Assembly: GCA_910577325.1 (NCBI GenBank)
Contig: CAJTMR010000030.1
Coordinates: 1 to 37,024 of the forward strand
DNA length: 37,024 nt
Source of the DNA: an uncultured Parabacteroides sp.
GTDB taxonomy: Bacteria; Bacteroidota; Bacteroidia; Bacteroidales; Tannerellaceae
Direction of reading: 5' to 3'
Part shown: one piece after another, positions 6,551 through 15,509 of the stretch
Position numbering within the stretch: position 1 is the stretch's first letter
Layout: every line of letters begins with the position of its first letter
The notes under the pieces: generated by a model
Database searches by the model: none
Told to the model about the DNA's origin: nothing
The model's input: only the letters and a program-made list of their open reading frames with translations
Program-made: the position numbers and the translations under genes

Positions 6551-8662
6551 ATGAAGCATAGCTTATACATATTATTCCTCTTGATAATATCCGCCTCGGC
6601 TCTGCATGCGCAACGCCGACCCGGCGGAGACCGGAAAGGCTTCTCACTCGGAAATCTTTCCAAATCCAACCGGGAAGTACCTGATAGTTTGCTAATCCCA
6701 GACAGCATAGCTATAAACGACAAACGCCTTACGGCCTACCGGCTAACACCTTTGTTGGGTGATCTTTATACTGCCCCATTGGACACGCAGAAATTAAATT
6801 TCGCCAATAGTACGCTGGTGGAGTCCGAATCGTTGGCAATCGGTTATCTTGCCAATACGGGATCACCGGGACAAACCCGTATCTTTTCCGAACGCAAGGA
6901 ATCGAGGGACTTCTTGTTTGCCGATGCTTACGATTACTATATAACAGACCCTCGAAACGCACAATATTACAATACAAAAATTCCCTACACAAACGTGATG
7001 TATACCACTATGGGGGGAAGTGATAGCAAAAACGAACGATTGAAAGGCACGCTGACCATGAACTTCGGTCCGAAGATAAATGTAGGCGGCGATCTGGACT
7101 ATATCTACAGTCGCGGATATTACAAGAATAACGGCAATAAGCTATTGAGTTACCGACTTTTCGGCAGTTACAAATCGGACCGCTATGAAGCACATGCCTA
7201 TTTGAGCAATTTCAACTTCATCAATTACGAAAACGGAGGATTGGCCAACGACTCGGTAATCACCAACCCAGATCAATATTTTGCCGGTGAAAGAAACCAA
7301 GACGATCCCAAGGCTTTCAATACGCGTTACCCGATCAAAGCTTGGAATCGTGTACGCGGCAAACAATATTTTCTGAATCACCATTATAATCTCGGATTCG
7401 AGCGTGAGTCGGAAGAGGAAGTGGACACATTGGGAAATCCTGTGAAAATATTTATCCCCGTATCCAGTATCATTCATACACTGGAATATCAGGACAACCG
7501 CCGCCGCTTCCGTTCGGAAACAGACCAAAACCTGAACGAATGTTACCTGACTCCGGATGGAACCCCGCGTGTATTCGGTTTGGAAAACGGTACGGGTGTC
7601 GATGATCGTACTTCCTATTGGAACCTGCGCAATACTTTCGGGCTATCCCTCCGCGAAGGTTTTCAAGACTGGGCCAAGTTCGGCATCACAGCTTTTGCGA
7701 CTTTCGACAAACGCAAATTCCAGTTACCGGGCCAAGTTCCGGGATTGTCATACGATCCCGAATACGGAAGTGGGATAAGCGCATCCCCTTCCACCATCAA
7801 ATTTCCGGTTACACAGGTGTATGACGAATTTTCGACATATATCGGAACTGAAATCTCCAAACGCAGAGGAAACATACTGACTTACAATGCCCGCGGAGAA
7901 CTTTGCATCTTGGGTGACGATATCGGAGAATTCCGGGCAACAGGAAACCTGCAAACCAAATTCAAACTATTAAAAAAAGACGCGATGATCACTGCGGAAG
8001 GATACATTAAGAATATCACTCCTTCATTCTACATGCGTCACTTCCATTCCCGCTATTTCTGGTGGGATAACCGGGATATGAACATGATCCAACAAATCTA
8101 TGCCGGAGCCAAAATCGATCTGGAATCCACACGGACACAGTTGTCTGCCGGAATCGAAAGCATACAGAACTATGTATTCTTCAACAAACAAGGAATGCCG
8201 GAACAGAAAAACGGAAATCTACAAGTAATAAACGCCCGCATCAAACAGGATCTCATGTACCGTGCTTTCGGATGGGAAAACGAAGCAGCCTATCAGTTGA
8301 GTAGCGACAAAAACGTACTGCCTTTGCCTCAAATCAGCCTGTACACCAATATGTATCTGAAATTTAAGGTTGCAAAAGTATTAATGGTACAATTAGGAGT
8401 CAATATGTACTACAATACTTCCTACTACGCCCCGTATTACGAGCCAGCTACACAGCAGTTCCAAGTACAAGACGAAGTGAAAGTCGGCAATTACCCGCTT
8501 GTCAATGCTTATGCCAATTTCCACCTGAAACAGGCTCGTTTCTTTGTGATGGGGTACAACCTGGGTTCCAAGTTCGTCAATCCGAATTATTTCTCGCTGG
8601 CACATTATCCGCTGAATCCGTTCGTCCTGAAAATGGGCGTGGCTGTAACATTTAACAACTGA
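6551..8662 (+). CDS. Putative outer-membrane porin (Porin_10-like)
   Basis: A 703-residue outer-membrane beta-barrel candidate. I chose the ATG at 6551 because it opens a clean signal peptide (MKHSLYILFLLIISASALHAQ, cleavage after HA-Q). The longer frame from 6458 would add 31 non-signal residues encoded within the inverted repeat. After a plug-like N-terminal region, the protein alternates amphipathic strands rich in Tyr/Asn/Phe. It ends in a hydrophobic strand (FVLKMGVAVTFNN) with no classic terminal Phe. The pattern and length match Bacteroidetes 'putative porin' proteins. The substrate is unknown. The gene at 8667 begins 4 bases after the stop, implying coexpression. Confidence 0.82.
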   Translation: MKHSLYILFLLIISASALHAQRRPGGDRKGFSLGNLSKSNREVPDSLLIPDSIAINDKRLTAYRLTPLLGDLYTAPLDTQKLNFANSTLVESESLAIGYLANTGSPGQTRIFSERKESRDFLFADAYDYYITDPRNAQYYNTKIPYTNVMYTTMGGSDSKNERLKGTLTMNFGPKINVGGDLDYIYSRGYYKNNGNKLLSYRLFGSYKSDRYEAHAYLSNFNFINYENGGLANDSVITNPDQYFAGERNQDDPKAFNTRYPIKAWNRVRGKQYFLNHHYNLGFERESEEEVDTLGNPVKIFIPVSSIIHTLEYQDNRRRFRSETDQNLNECYLTPDGTPRVFGLENGTGVDDRTSYWNLRNTFGLSLREGFQDWAKFGITAFATFDKRKFQLPGQVPGLSYDPEYGSGISASPSTIKFPVTQVYDEFSTYIGTEISKRRGNILTYNARGELCILGDDIGEFRATGNLQTKFKLLKKDAMITAEGYIKNITPSFYMRHFHSRYFWWDNRDMNMIQQIYAGAKIDLESTRTQLSAGIESIQNYVFFNKQGMPEQKNGNLQVINARIKQDLMYRAFGWENEAAYQLSSDKNVLPLPQISLYTNMYLKFKVAKVLMVQLGVNMYYNTSYYAPYYEPATQQFQVQDEVKVGNYPLVNAYANFHLKQARFFVMGYNLGSKFVNPNYFSLAHYPLNPFVLKMGVAVTFNN

Positions 8663-8666
8663 TCTC

Positions 8667-9494
8667 ATGAAATCGAGAAAACTGATAAGAGTATATACCG
8701 GACTATTGATAATGGCTGTTGCAACCATGACCATGTTATGCCGTCTGAAAATCATATCCCAGACAGAAGTTCTTCCACGCGACTATCCCACGATCGAAGA
8801 AGAAAAAATTTTACGGTTGGTAACCGAATACAATCAGTCGGGGTATTATGTGGCAGGCGACACTATAGAAGGTTTCCAATATGAACTCAGCATAGCTATC
8901 GCCCAATTATCAGGTATGGAGATACAGACGCTTTTGGAAATGAGCCTGGCCGAAAGTTTTGATATGCTCGAAAAGAACAAATGTGATGTTATAGCCCGCA
9001 ACATTCCGATTACCAGTGAAATCAAAGAAAAATATCTGTTTACCGAACCGATCATCCTCGACAAACAAGTCCTGATACAACGAACGGAAAAAGCCAATAA
9101 GGGATTCAAACCCATCCGTAACCAACTCGATCTGGCCGGTAAGACTTTATACATCCCGAAAGATTCTCCCGCCCAACTCAGGCTACAGAATCTGGGACAT
9201 GAGATCGGTGACACGATTTACGTAATAGAAGACGAATTATATTCCGGGGAACAACTTGCCATCATGGTAGCCAAAGGAGATATCGATTATGCCGTCTGCG
9301 ACCAGCAAACAGCCATCCTTTCCCAAAAACAACTCCCGGAAATAGATATCAAAACAGACATAAGTTTCACGCAACTCCAATCCTGGGCAGTCCGCAAAGA
9401 CTGCCCTATCCTACTCGACAGCCTGAACAGTTGGTTGGACCAGATACGCAAGAACGGTACATTCGACAAAATATACAAGAAATATTATAAATAA
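8667..9494 (+). CDS. Membrane-anchored periplasmic solute-binding protein, family 3-like
   Basis: A 275-residue protein with an N-terminal hydrophobic anchor (about residues 9-27) and a two-lobed binding fold of the SBP_bac_3 type. Recognisable stretches are the opening LRLVTEYNQSGYYVAGDTIEGFQYELSIAIAQ (split: the first strand, then GFQYELSIAIA), the LEKNKCDVIARNIPIT segment, and the VAKGDIDYAVCDQQTAI hinge. The closing WLDQIRKNGTFDKIYKKYY is typical of the family's end. It lacks the lytic transglycosylase domain of MltF, with which such proteins are often confused. No ABC permease genes are adjacent. It may sense or bind a ligand for the coupled porin. Confidence 0.78.
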   Translation: MKSRKLIRVYTGLLIMAVATMTMLCRLKIISQTEVLPRDYPTIEEEKILRLVTEYNQSGYYVAGDTIEGFQYELSIAIAQLSGMEIQTLLEMSLAESFDMLEKNKCDVIARNIPITSEIKEKYLFTEPIILDKQVLIQRTEKANKGFKPIRNQLDLAGKTLYIPKDSPAQLRLQNLGHEIGDTIYVIEDELYSGEQLAIMVAKGDIDYAVCDQQTAILSQKQLPEIDIKTDISFTQLQSWAVRKDCPILLDSLNSWLDQIRKNGTFDKIYKKYYK

Positions 9495-9793
9495 CGGAGT
9501 TTGTCAAAAAGCCTCCAAGACAACCACGCCTAAAATCGGAAACCGTTACACTCTATATACCTCGTCTTGGAACCGGTAGCTGTTTAGTAGCAGAACTCAG
9601 TCCGAAATGAAATACTTTCAACCACAGATTTAGAGCCTGTTTAAAGATATTTATTTTACCTCAATTCCCTCGGATAATCGCCGCCAAAATCAATATCTTC
9701 TTGAAAAAATAACTCTTTTGGAAGAAGGCAGTGCTCCGTGTAATAAATATTGCCAAATATTACCTACCTTTACCGAGAATTTAATGATGAAAG
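9495..9793. other. Gene-free interval with decayed repeat remnants
   Basis: Nothing codes here. An 8-bp inverted repeat (9514-9521 with 9564-9571) bounds a ~58-base potential hairpin. At 9632-9645, AGAGCCTGTTTAAA matches the terminal inverted repeat of the MITE-like element at 26146-26316, but no partner end is visible nearby. A -7-like TACCTTTA (9765-9772) precedes the helicase gene by 21 bases. Confidence 0.55.
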
Positions 9794-11074
9794 ATGAGAT
9801 TTGACGAATTGGATTTAGAAGAGGCCGTATTGGATGGCCTTGACGCAATGAATTTTCTGGAGACAACTCCAGTACAGGAACTAACGATTCCGGTTATTCT
9901 GGAAGGGAAAGACATTATCGCCTGTGCACAAACCGGAACAGGAAAAACTGCGGCTTATGTATTGCCGGTGATCAATGAACTCAGCAAAGGATTACATCCG
10001 GCCAATGCAATCAATGCCATTATCATGGCTCCTACCCGCGAATTGGCCCAACAGATTGACCAGCAAATCGAAGGTTTCACATATTTTATTCCTGTTTCCG
10101 CCGTTGCCGTTTACGGAGGAACGGACGGTATCGCCTGGGAACAGCAAAAACGCGGGATGGAAATGGGGGCCGATATTGTGATTGCCACCCCCGGGCGACT
10201 GTTGTCGCATATCAAACTGGGTACAGTCGACCTATCACAGGTTTCCTTTTTCGTTCTGGATGAAGCGGACCGAATGCTCGACATGGGGTTTTATGACGAT
10301 ATCATGCAAGTCTACAAGCTATTGCCGGAAACCTGCCAGACAATCATGTTCTCCGCCACAATGCCTCCCAAGATTCGGACGTTGGCTCAAACAATCTTGA
10401 AAAATCCGGAAGAAGTCAAGATAGCCATCTCTCGTCCACCCGAAACAATCATGCAAACGGCCTACGTCTGCTATGATATGCAGAAATTACGCATATTGGA
10501 AGACCTGTTCTCACAAAGCCGTCCGCAACGTGTCATCATATTTTCATCTTCGAAAATGAAAGTAAAAGAACTGGCATCCACCCTCAAGCGAATGAAATTC
10601 AATGTTGCTGCCATGCACTCGGACCTTGAGCAGTCACAACGTGAAGAGGTGATGAAAGACTTCAAGAAAGGACATATCGACATCCTCGTTGCCACCGATG
10701 TCGTCTCACGCGGTATCGACATCAATGATATCAAACTGGTAATCAATTTCGATATACCTCACGACCCGGAAGATTATGTACACCGTATCGGGCGTACCGC
10801 CCGCGGAACGAATGGTGAAGGTTTGGCCATCACTTTCATTTCGACCGAAGAACAATTCCAATTCAAACGTATCGAAGAATTCCTTAATAAGAATGTCTAT
10901 AAAATACCGGTCGATCCTAAATTCGGCGAAACCCCTTTATACGAGCCAGAAAAATATGCCAACGTACGCCGTGGAAGAGGACGTCCCCGTAAAGACGGCG
11001 GAAAAGCAAACAACAACGGAGGGAAAAGCAACAACGGTCCGCGCCGTCGGGGAAGACCCAGAAAAGAAGCCTGA
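9794..11074 (+). CDS. DEAD-box ATP-dependent RNA helicase
   Basis: A 426-residue RNA helicase with the full set of motifs: Q motif (FLETTPVQELTIP), motif I AQTGTGKT (45-52), PTRELAQQ, TPGRLL, DEAD, SAT, then SRGIDI and HRIGRTAR in the second RecA domain. The start MRFDELDLEEAV is the usual N-terminus. The C-terminal ~50 residues are basic and low in complexity (RRGRGRPRKD...NNNGGKSNN...RRRGRPRKEA) with two GRPRK AT-hook-like cores, suggesting nucleic-acid binding. Likely roles are ribosome assembly, RNA decay or cold adaptation. It converges on rho, with a long hairpin between them. It is a different gene from the second DEAD-box gene at 24773. Confidence 0.95.
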   Translation: MRFDELDLEEAVLDGLDAMNFLETTPVQELTIPVILEGKDIIACAQTGTGKTAAYVLPVINELSKGLHPANAINAIIMAPTRELAQQIDQQIEGFTYFIPVSAVAVYGGTDGIAWEQQKRGMEMGADIVIATPGRLLSHIKLGTVDLSQVSFFVLDEADRMLDMGFYDDIMQVYKLLPETCQTIMFSATMPPKIRTLAQTILKNPEEVKIAISRPPETIMQTAYVCYDMQKLRILEDLFSQSRPQRVIIFSSSKMKVKELASTLKRMKFNVAAMHSDLEQSQREEVMKDFKKGHIDILVATDVVSRGIDINDIKLVINFDIPHDPEDYVHRIGRTARGTNGEGLAITFISTEEQFQFKRIEEFLNKNVYKIPVDPKFGETPLYEPEKYANVRRGRGRPRKDGGKANNNGGKSNNGPRRRGRPRKEA

Positions 11075-11102
11075 AAAAACACATCTGTATTCAAACGAAA
11101 GA

Positions 11103-11169
11103 GGGTCTCGTAATCCTATTTTGTCATCCCGGATCAAGTCCGCCATGGCAAAATAGGATTACGAGACCC
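11103..11169. terminator. Long bidirectional hairpin between the convergent helicase and rho genes
   Basis: Two 21-bp arms (11103-11123 and 11149-11169) are perfect complements. The 25-base interior folds further (CAT/ATG and CGGA/TCCG pairs), giving a nearly 67-base stem-loop. Rightward it is followed by TTTTTCCGTTTTT, a good intrinsic terminator for the helicase gene. Leftward the tail is weaker, but it could still serve rho. Confidence 0.85.
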
Positions 11170-11197
11170 TTTTTCCGTTTTTAGAGACCCGGTTATC

Positions 11198-13222
11198 TTA
11201 TCCGTTCATCGAAGCTAAAAACTCCATATTATCAAATGTCTGCTCCATACGTTTCTTTACAAATTCCATAGCCTCCATCGAGTTCATATCGGCCAAATAC
11301 TTACGCAGAATCCACATACGATTCACGGTGTTTTCATCCTGCAACAGATCGTCGCGACGTGTACTCGAAGCCGTGATATCGACAGCCGGATAAACACGTT
11401 TGTTTGCCAACTTGCGATCCAACTGCAATTCCATATTACCCGTACCTTTGAATTCTTCAAAGATTACATCGTCCATCTTCGAACCGGTTTCTGTCAATGC
11501 CGTAGCCAGAATCGTCAAACTACCGCCGTTTTCGATGTTACGGGCAGCACCGAAGAAACGTTTCGGTTTCTGCAAAGCGTTCGCATCGACACCACCGGAG
11601 AGGACTTTGCCGGAAGCCGGTTGAACCGTATTGTAAGCACGGGCCAAACGTGTAATGGAGTCTAACAGGATCACGACATCATGGCCACATTCCACCATAC
11701 GTTTAGCCTTGTTCAGAACGATCTCTGCAATCTTCACATGGCGTTCGGCCGGTTCGTCGAAAGTAGAAGCAATCACTTCCGCATCCACACTACGAGCCAT
11801 ATCGGTTACCTCTTCAGGACGCTCGTCGATCAACAAGATAATCATATACACTTCAGGGTGGTTGGCAGCAATCGCATTAGCAATATCTTTCAACAGCATC
11901 GTCTTACCAGTCTTCGGCTGAGCCACAATCAAACCGCGCTGCCCTTTACCGATCGGCGAAAACAGGTCTACCACACGCACAGCAATATTGTCGTACACTT
12001 TCGAAGACTTGCGGGTTGTCAACATGAATTTCTCATCCGGGAAAAGCGGAGTCAGATGATCGAAAGGAACACGGTCACGAACCTCTTCCGGCGTACGGCC
12101 GTTAATCTTGTCCACTTTGACAAGCGGAAAATACTTTTCACCCTCCTTCGGAGGACGGATAGCTCCCTCCACCACATCGCCGGTCTTCAGGCCAAACAAC
12201 TTGATTTGCGATTGTGATACATAAATATCATCCGGGGAAGTCAAGTAATTATAATCAGAAGAACGCAGGAAACCATATCCGTCAGGCATCATTTCCAACA
12301 CACCGACTCCCGTCAATATGCCGTCAAATTCATACTGTTTTTCCTGGACAACATTATTATTGTTGCGCTGGTTGTTATGATTATTCTGATTGTTCTGCCT
12401 GTTATTGTTCTGACGAGGATTATTCTGCTGAGCGGCAACTGGTTGTTCTGCCTGCGTTTTCGGTTCCGGTTTGGCGGATGCAGAAGAGAATGGGAAGAGC
12501 TGGTCAAGAACCGATTTGGTATCCGGATGGCGGAACACCACACGCTTAGGTTCATCCGACGGAGTTGAAGTTGAAGTCGAAACAGCAAGTGTTTCTACAA
12601 CAGCCGGTTCTTTCGTTTCCTTGGGAGTAATCTCGGCCGGGAACTCTCCGTTTTCAGATTCTACGACAACAGGAGGAAGCAACGGCTTCTCTATAGTTTT
12701 GTCAACTTTCTTAACCACCTTCTTTACTGCCGGTTTTGTTGTTTCGGCAGGAGCATCGGTTATTTGGATAAGAGTTTCGGCTACAGGAGCATTGGCCGAA
12801 ATCAAATTCTCAGGAACGGCTGCTTCTTCGTTTTTCTGGACAGGAGTTACAGCCGCAGCCACTTTTTCTTTCTTTTCTATACGCGTCCGTTTTTTACGTT
12901 CGGGGTGTCCCAAAGCCTCTGGAACCGCCTCATCTGCCGAAGCTTCAACGGGTGTGGCAGGGGTAACAACATTCGTTTTGGCATCGGCATTCACGCCATT
13001 CAATGTCGCAGCCTTCGGTTTCCTACCTCGTTTTTTTGCTACCTTTTCTTTCTCCTTTTCAGCCTGGATACCGGCATATGAAATAGCCTGTTCGTCAAGA
13101 ATTCTGTATACAAGTTCCTCTTTTTTAAGAGAACTTACTTTTTTAATACCTAACTCTTCCGCTATACTTTGCAACTCAGGAAGAAGTTTTTCATTTAGTT
13201 CTAGAATGTTATATTTTTGCAT
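11198..13222 (-). CDS. rho: Transcription termination factor Rho with long disordered insertion
   Basis: RNA-dependent ATPase that ends transcription. I start it at 13222 (MQKYNILELNEKLLPELQ), giving 674 residues; the longer frame adds an arginine-rich, unconserved stretch. The N-terminal Rho_N helices (1-50) are followed by about 245 residues of low-complexity sequence: an AT-hook-like KKRGRKPK at 63-70, Ala/Pro/Lys/Glu-rich repeats, and an Asn/Gln-rich run at 265-295. The RNA-binding cold-shock domain (about 298-375, DGYGFLR) and the ATPase with QPKTGKT Walker A (435-441) follow. E. coli Rho is ~420 residues, so the excess is almost all insertion, as known for Bacteroidetes. The gene is monocistronic, with a likely promoter at 13388. 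Confidence 0.97.
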   Translation of the reverse strand: MQKYNILELNEKLLPELQSIAEELGIKKVSSLKKEELVYRILDEQAISYAGIQAEKEKEKVAKKRGRKPKAATLNGVNADAKTNVVTPATPVEASADEAVPEALGHPERKKRTRIEKKEKVAAAVTPVQKNEEAAVPENLISANAPVAETLIQITDAPAETTKPAVKKVVKKVDKTIEKPLLPPVVVESENGEFPAEITPKETKEPAVVETLAVSTSTSTPSDEPKRVVFRHPDTKSVLDQLFPFSSASAKPEPKTQAEQPVAAQQNNPRQNNNRQNNQNNHNNQRNNNNVVQEKQYEFDGILTGVGVLEMMPDGYGFLRSSDYNYLTSPDDIYVSQSQIKLFGLKTGDVVEGAIRPPKEGEKYFPLVKVDKINGRTPEEVRDRVPFDHLTPLFPDEKFMLTTRKSSKVYDNIAVRVVDLFSPIGKGQRGLIVAQPKTGKTMLLKDIANAIAANHPEVYMIILLIDERPEEVTDMARSVDAEVIASTFDEPAERHVKIAEIVLNKAKRMVECGHDVVILLDSITRLARAYNTVQPASGKVLSGGVDANALQKPKRFFGAARNIENGGSLTILATALTETGSKMDDVIFEEFKGTGNMELQLDRKLANKRVYPAVDITASSTRRDDLLQDENTVNRMWILRKYLADMNSMEAMEFVKKRMEQTFDNMEFLASMNG

Positions 13223-13387
13223 AATGCGAAGTGAATAATAAAAACGACGTACTACACGACCTGACACGGCACGCGTACAACGCAATCATTGTATCTTTTA
13301 TAATTTGATAATTAATAATTTCATGTGAAAACCGGATTGTTGAGCTAATTTGAATCATTAGTAACACATCTGCGGAGTAAATCTTTG

Positions 13388-13395
13388 CAAATGTA
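13388..13395 (-). promoter_or_regulatory. -7 box (TACATTTG) upstream of rho
   Basis: CAAATGTA on the plus strand reads TACATTTG leftward and fits TAnnTTTG. It would give a leader of about 160 bases before the rho start at 13222. That is long enough for autoregulation, which is known for rho in other bacteria; here it is inference. Confidence 0.45.
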
Positions 13396-13404
13396 ATAAT
13401 ATTT

Positions 13405-14739
13405 TTAGTTACTCTCGCTTTTTGTCGGAAAAAAATTCACAACTAACACACTTTTAGTTGTTTTATCCAAGCAAAAACGATTATCGGAACGTTCTCCTAC
13501 AATCCAGATAACAGCGTCTCCACTGCATAAAAGCCAAGTTCGTTCTTTATCGAAGCGGCTGAACTTATGATCCGAAAAATAATCGCTTAATTTTTTCCGC
13601 CCTTTCATGCCAAAAGGAATAAACCAATCTCCCTCTTTCCAAGTACGCAGGGTAAGCGGAAAAGTCAGTTTGTCGTAATCAAAATAGGCGATATTTTTAT
13701 CTTTCCGGATATGGAAATCTTCCTTAATAACAACTTTCCCGAAAGAAAGTTCAACAGGACCGGACCAAACTTTCTCATCACCGGTCAAGGCATACTCACA
13801 AACCTCTTCTTTTACAAGGGGAGACAACAATAAATAGTCGCGATCTTTTATCAACCGGTGTGTAGAAGAAAAAAAGGTTTTGCCCGATTCTTTCGTCAGG
13901 GACAAATAAACATCCTCTGCCACCGGACGAGTAAAGTCATAGGTTTTGAGCAACTCATATAAAATAGCATCGGGCGACGGGTAACGCATCAGGGTAGCAA
14001 TGGAAAGGCGGTCTCCTTGCTCGACCACGGTTTTCCTTGCCTCTTCCACCACATGCAGATAAACAGCTTCGGTCGCCGACAGATGTGCGGACGTACGGGC
14101 GATCGCACTTTTCACGGAAGGATTGATCTCTTTCAGCAGCGGAAGGACACGCAAGCGAATAAAATTACGCGTATAGGCATCGGATAGGTTGGTGCTATCG
14201 GTCACATACGTCAATCCGCGTCCGGCAAGCCATTCCAAAATATCCTCACGACTCACGGCAAGCAAAGGACGTATTACAAAACCGTTTTTAGGACGAATCC
14301 CGCTCATTCCCCGAATACCAGTTCCACGTACCAAATTCATCAAAAGCGTTTCCACACTGTCATCACGATGATGAGCCACAGCGACAGCCTGCGCACCAGT
14401 TGCGACCCGTTGTTCTTCGAACCAGCCATAGCGCAACTCACGGGCAGCCATTTCAATGGAGAGATGACGGTCGGCTGCGTATTTCCGGGTATCGAAATCC
14501 GTCATCAAAAAAGGAACATCCAGCTTTCGGGCATACTCTCTCACAAACTGCTCATCACGCAAAGACTCGTCTCCCCGCAAATGAAAATTACAATGCGCCG
14601 CAATACAGGAATAGCCCAACTCTACCAAAATGGTGAGTAGGGCTATTGAATCTGCTCCGCCACTTACACCGACCAGAACCGGACGATTTTCCGTAAGCAA
14701 CCGGTATTTCTCTATATATGCACGGACAACATCGCGCAT
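13405..14739 (-). CDS. tilS: tRNA(Ile)-lysidine synthase
   Basis: Modifies the wobble cytidine of the CAU-anticodon isoleucine tRNA to lysidine using ATP and lysine; essential for AUA decoding. The PP-loop motif SGGADS is at residues 26-31. The N-terminal ATPase continues with HCNFHLRGDESLRDE and the HHRDDSVETLLMNL / GIRGMSGIRP blocks typical of TilS. The C-terminal domain (LTLRTWKEGDWFIPFGMKGRKKLSDYF) is also characteristic. At 444 residues it is full length. It is the last gene of a leftward operon, beginning 4 bases after the stop of the zinc-ribbon gene. Confidence 0.96.
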   Translation of the reverse strand: MRDVVRAYIEKYRLLTENRPVLVGVSGGADSIALLTILVELGYSCIAAHCNFHLRGDESLRDEQFVREYARKLDVPFLMTDFDTRKYAADRHLSIEMAARELRYGWFEEQRVATGAQAVAVAHHRDDSVETLLMNLVRGTGIRGMSGIRPKNGFVIRPLLAVSREDILEWLAGRGLTYVTDSTNLSDAYTRNFIRLRVLPLLKEINPSVKSAIARTSAHLSATEAVYLHVVEEARKTVVEQGDRLSIATLMRYPSPDAILYELLKTYDFTRPVAEDVYLSLTKESGKTFFSSTHRLIKDRDYLLLSPLVKEEVCEYALTGDEKVWSGPVELSFGKVVIKEDFHIRKDKNIAYFDYDKLTFPLTLRTWKEGDWFIPFGMKGRKKLSDYFSDHKFSRFDKERTWLLCSGDAVIWIVGERSDNRFCLDKTTKSVLVVNFFPTKSESN

Positions 14740-14743
14740 CTGA

Positions 14744-15508
14744 TTATTCTTCTACACCTGCCAATTCAGGGTCAATCATAATACGACCGCAATATTCGCA
14801 AACAATAACTTTTTTACGCAACTTGATATCCAACTGTTTCTGAGGCGGGATCTTGTTGAAACAACCACCACATGCGCCACGCTGTACATATACGACAGCC
14901 AGACCGTTACGTGCCCCTTTACGGATACGCTTGAAAGCTGCCAACAGACGCGGCTCGATATTCGCTTCCAATTTCTTTGCTTTTTCGCGCAATCTTTCTT
15001 CATCCTGTTTGGTTTCGGAAATGATCTGCTCCAATTCGCTCTGCTTTTGGACCAAATCGCCTTTACGACCTTCCAATTTTTCAGACAATTCAGCTATGTC
15101 CGCTTTCTTATGCTTGATCGCTTCACCAAATTCACGGATCTTCTTTTCAGAAAATTCTATTTCAAGCCCCTGAAATTCTATTTCTTTTGACAAGTTATCG
15201 AACTCACGATTGTTACGCACATTATCCAACTGCGTTTTATATTTTTCAATCAGACCGGTTGACTCCGTAATCTTATGTTTCTGTTCTACAACCGCATTCT
15301 CAAAGTCTTTAATTTCTGACTGATAGTTCTGAAGACGTGTTTCCAGACCTACGATCTCATCTTCCAGATCCTGTACTTCCAAAGGAAGTTCGCCACGAAG
15401 CGTTTTGATCTTATCGATTTCAGTCATCATCGCCTGAAGCTGATACAGTGTAGAAAGCTTTTCTTCAACTGTAATCTCTTTTTCAGCAGATTGTTTATCT
15501 GTAGCCAT
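14744..15508 (-). CDS. Coiled-coil protein with C4-type zinc ribbon
   Basis: A 254-residue protein: residues ~10-185 form a long charged coiled coil, and the C-terminus holds two CxxC pairs (CGGCFNKIPPQ and CEYCGRIM) that make a zinc ribbon. Relatives are widespread and annotated as 'C4-type zinc ribbon domain' proteins next to NIF3-family genes, as here. The function is not established; nucleic-acid binding or a scaffold role is plausible. It starts 1 base after the NIF3-family stop. An internal TACCTTTG on the minus strand (15557-15564), inside the preceding gene, could give it an extra promoter. Confidence 0.88.
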   Translation of the reverse strand: MATDKQSAEKEITVEEKLSTLYQLQAMMTEIDKIKTLRGELPLEVQDLEDEIVGLETRLQNYQSEIKDFENAVVEQKHKITESTGLIEKYKTQLDNVRNNREFDNLSKEIEFQGLEIEFSEKKIREFGEAIKHKKADIAELSEKLEGRKGDLVQKQSELEQIISETKQDEERLREKAKKLEANIEPRLLAAFKRIRKGARNGLAVVYVQRGACGGCFNKIPPQKQLDIKLRKKVIVCEYCGRIMIDPELAGVEE

Positions 15509-15509
15509 T

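Noticed and set aside
12471..13238. 255-codon Ser/Thr/Phe-rich plus-strand frame
   Set aside because: Antisense of the low-complexity Rho insertion, which produces long stop-free frames.
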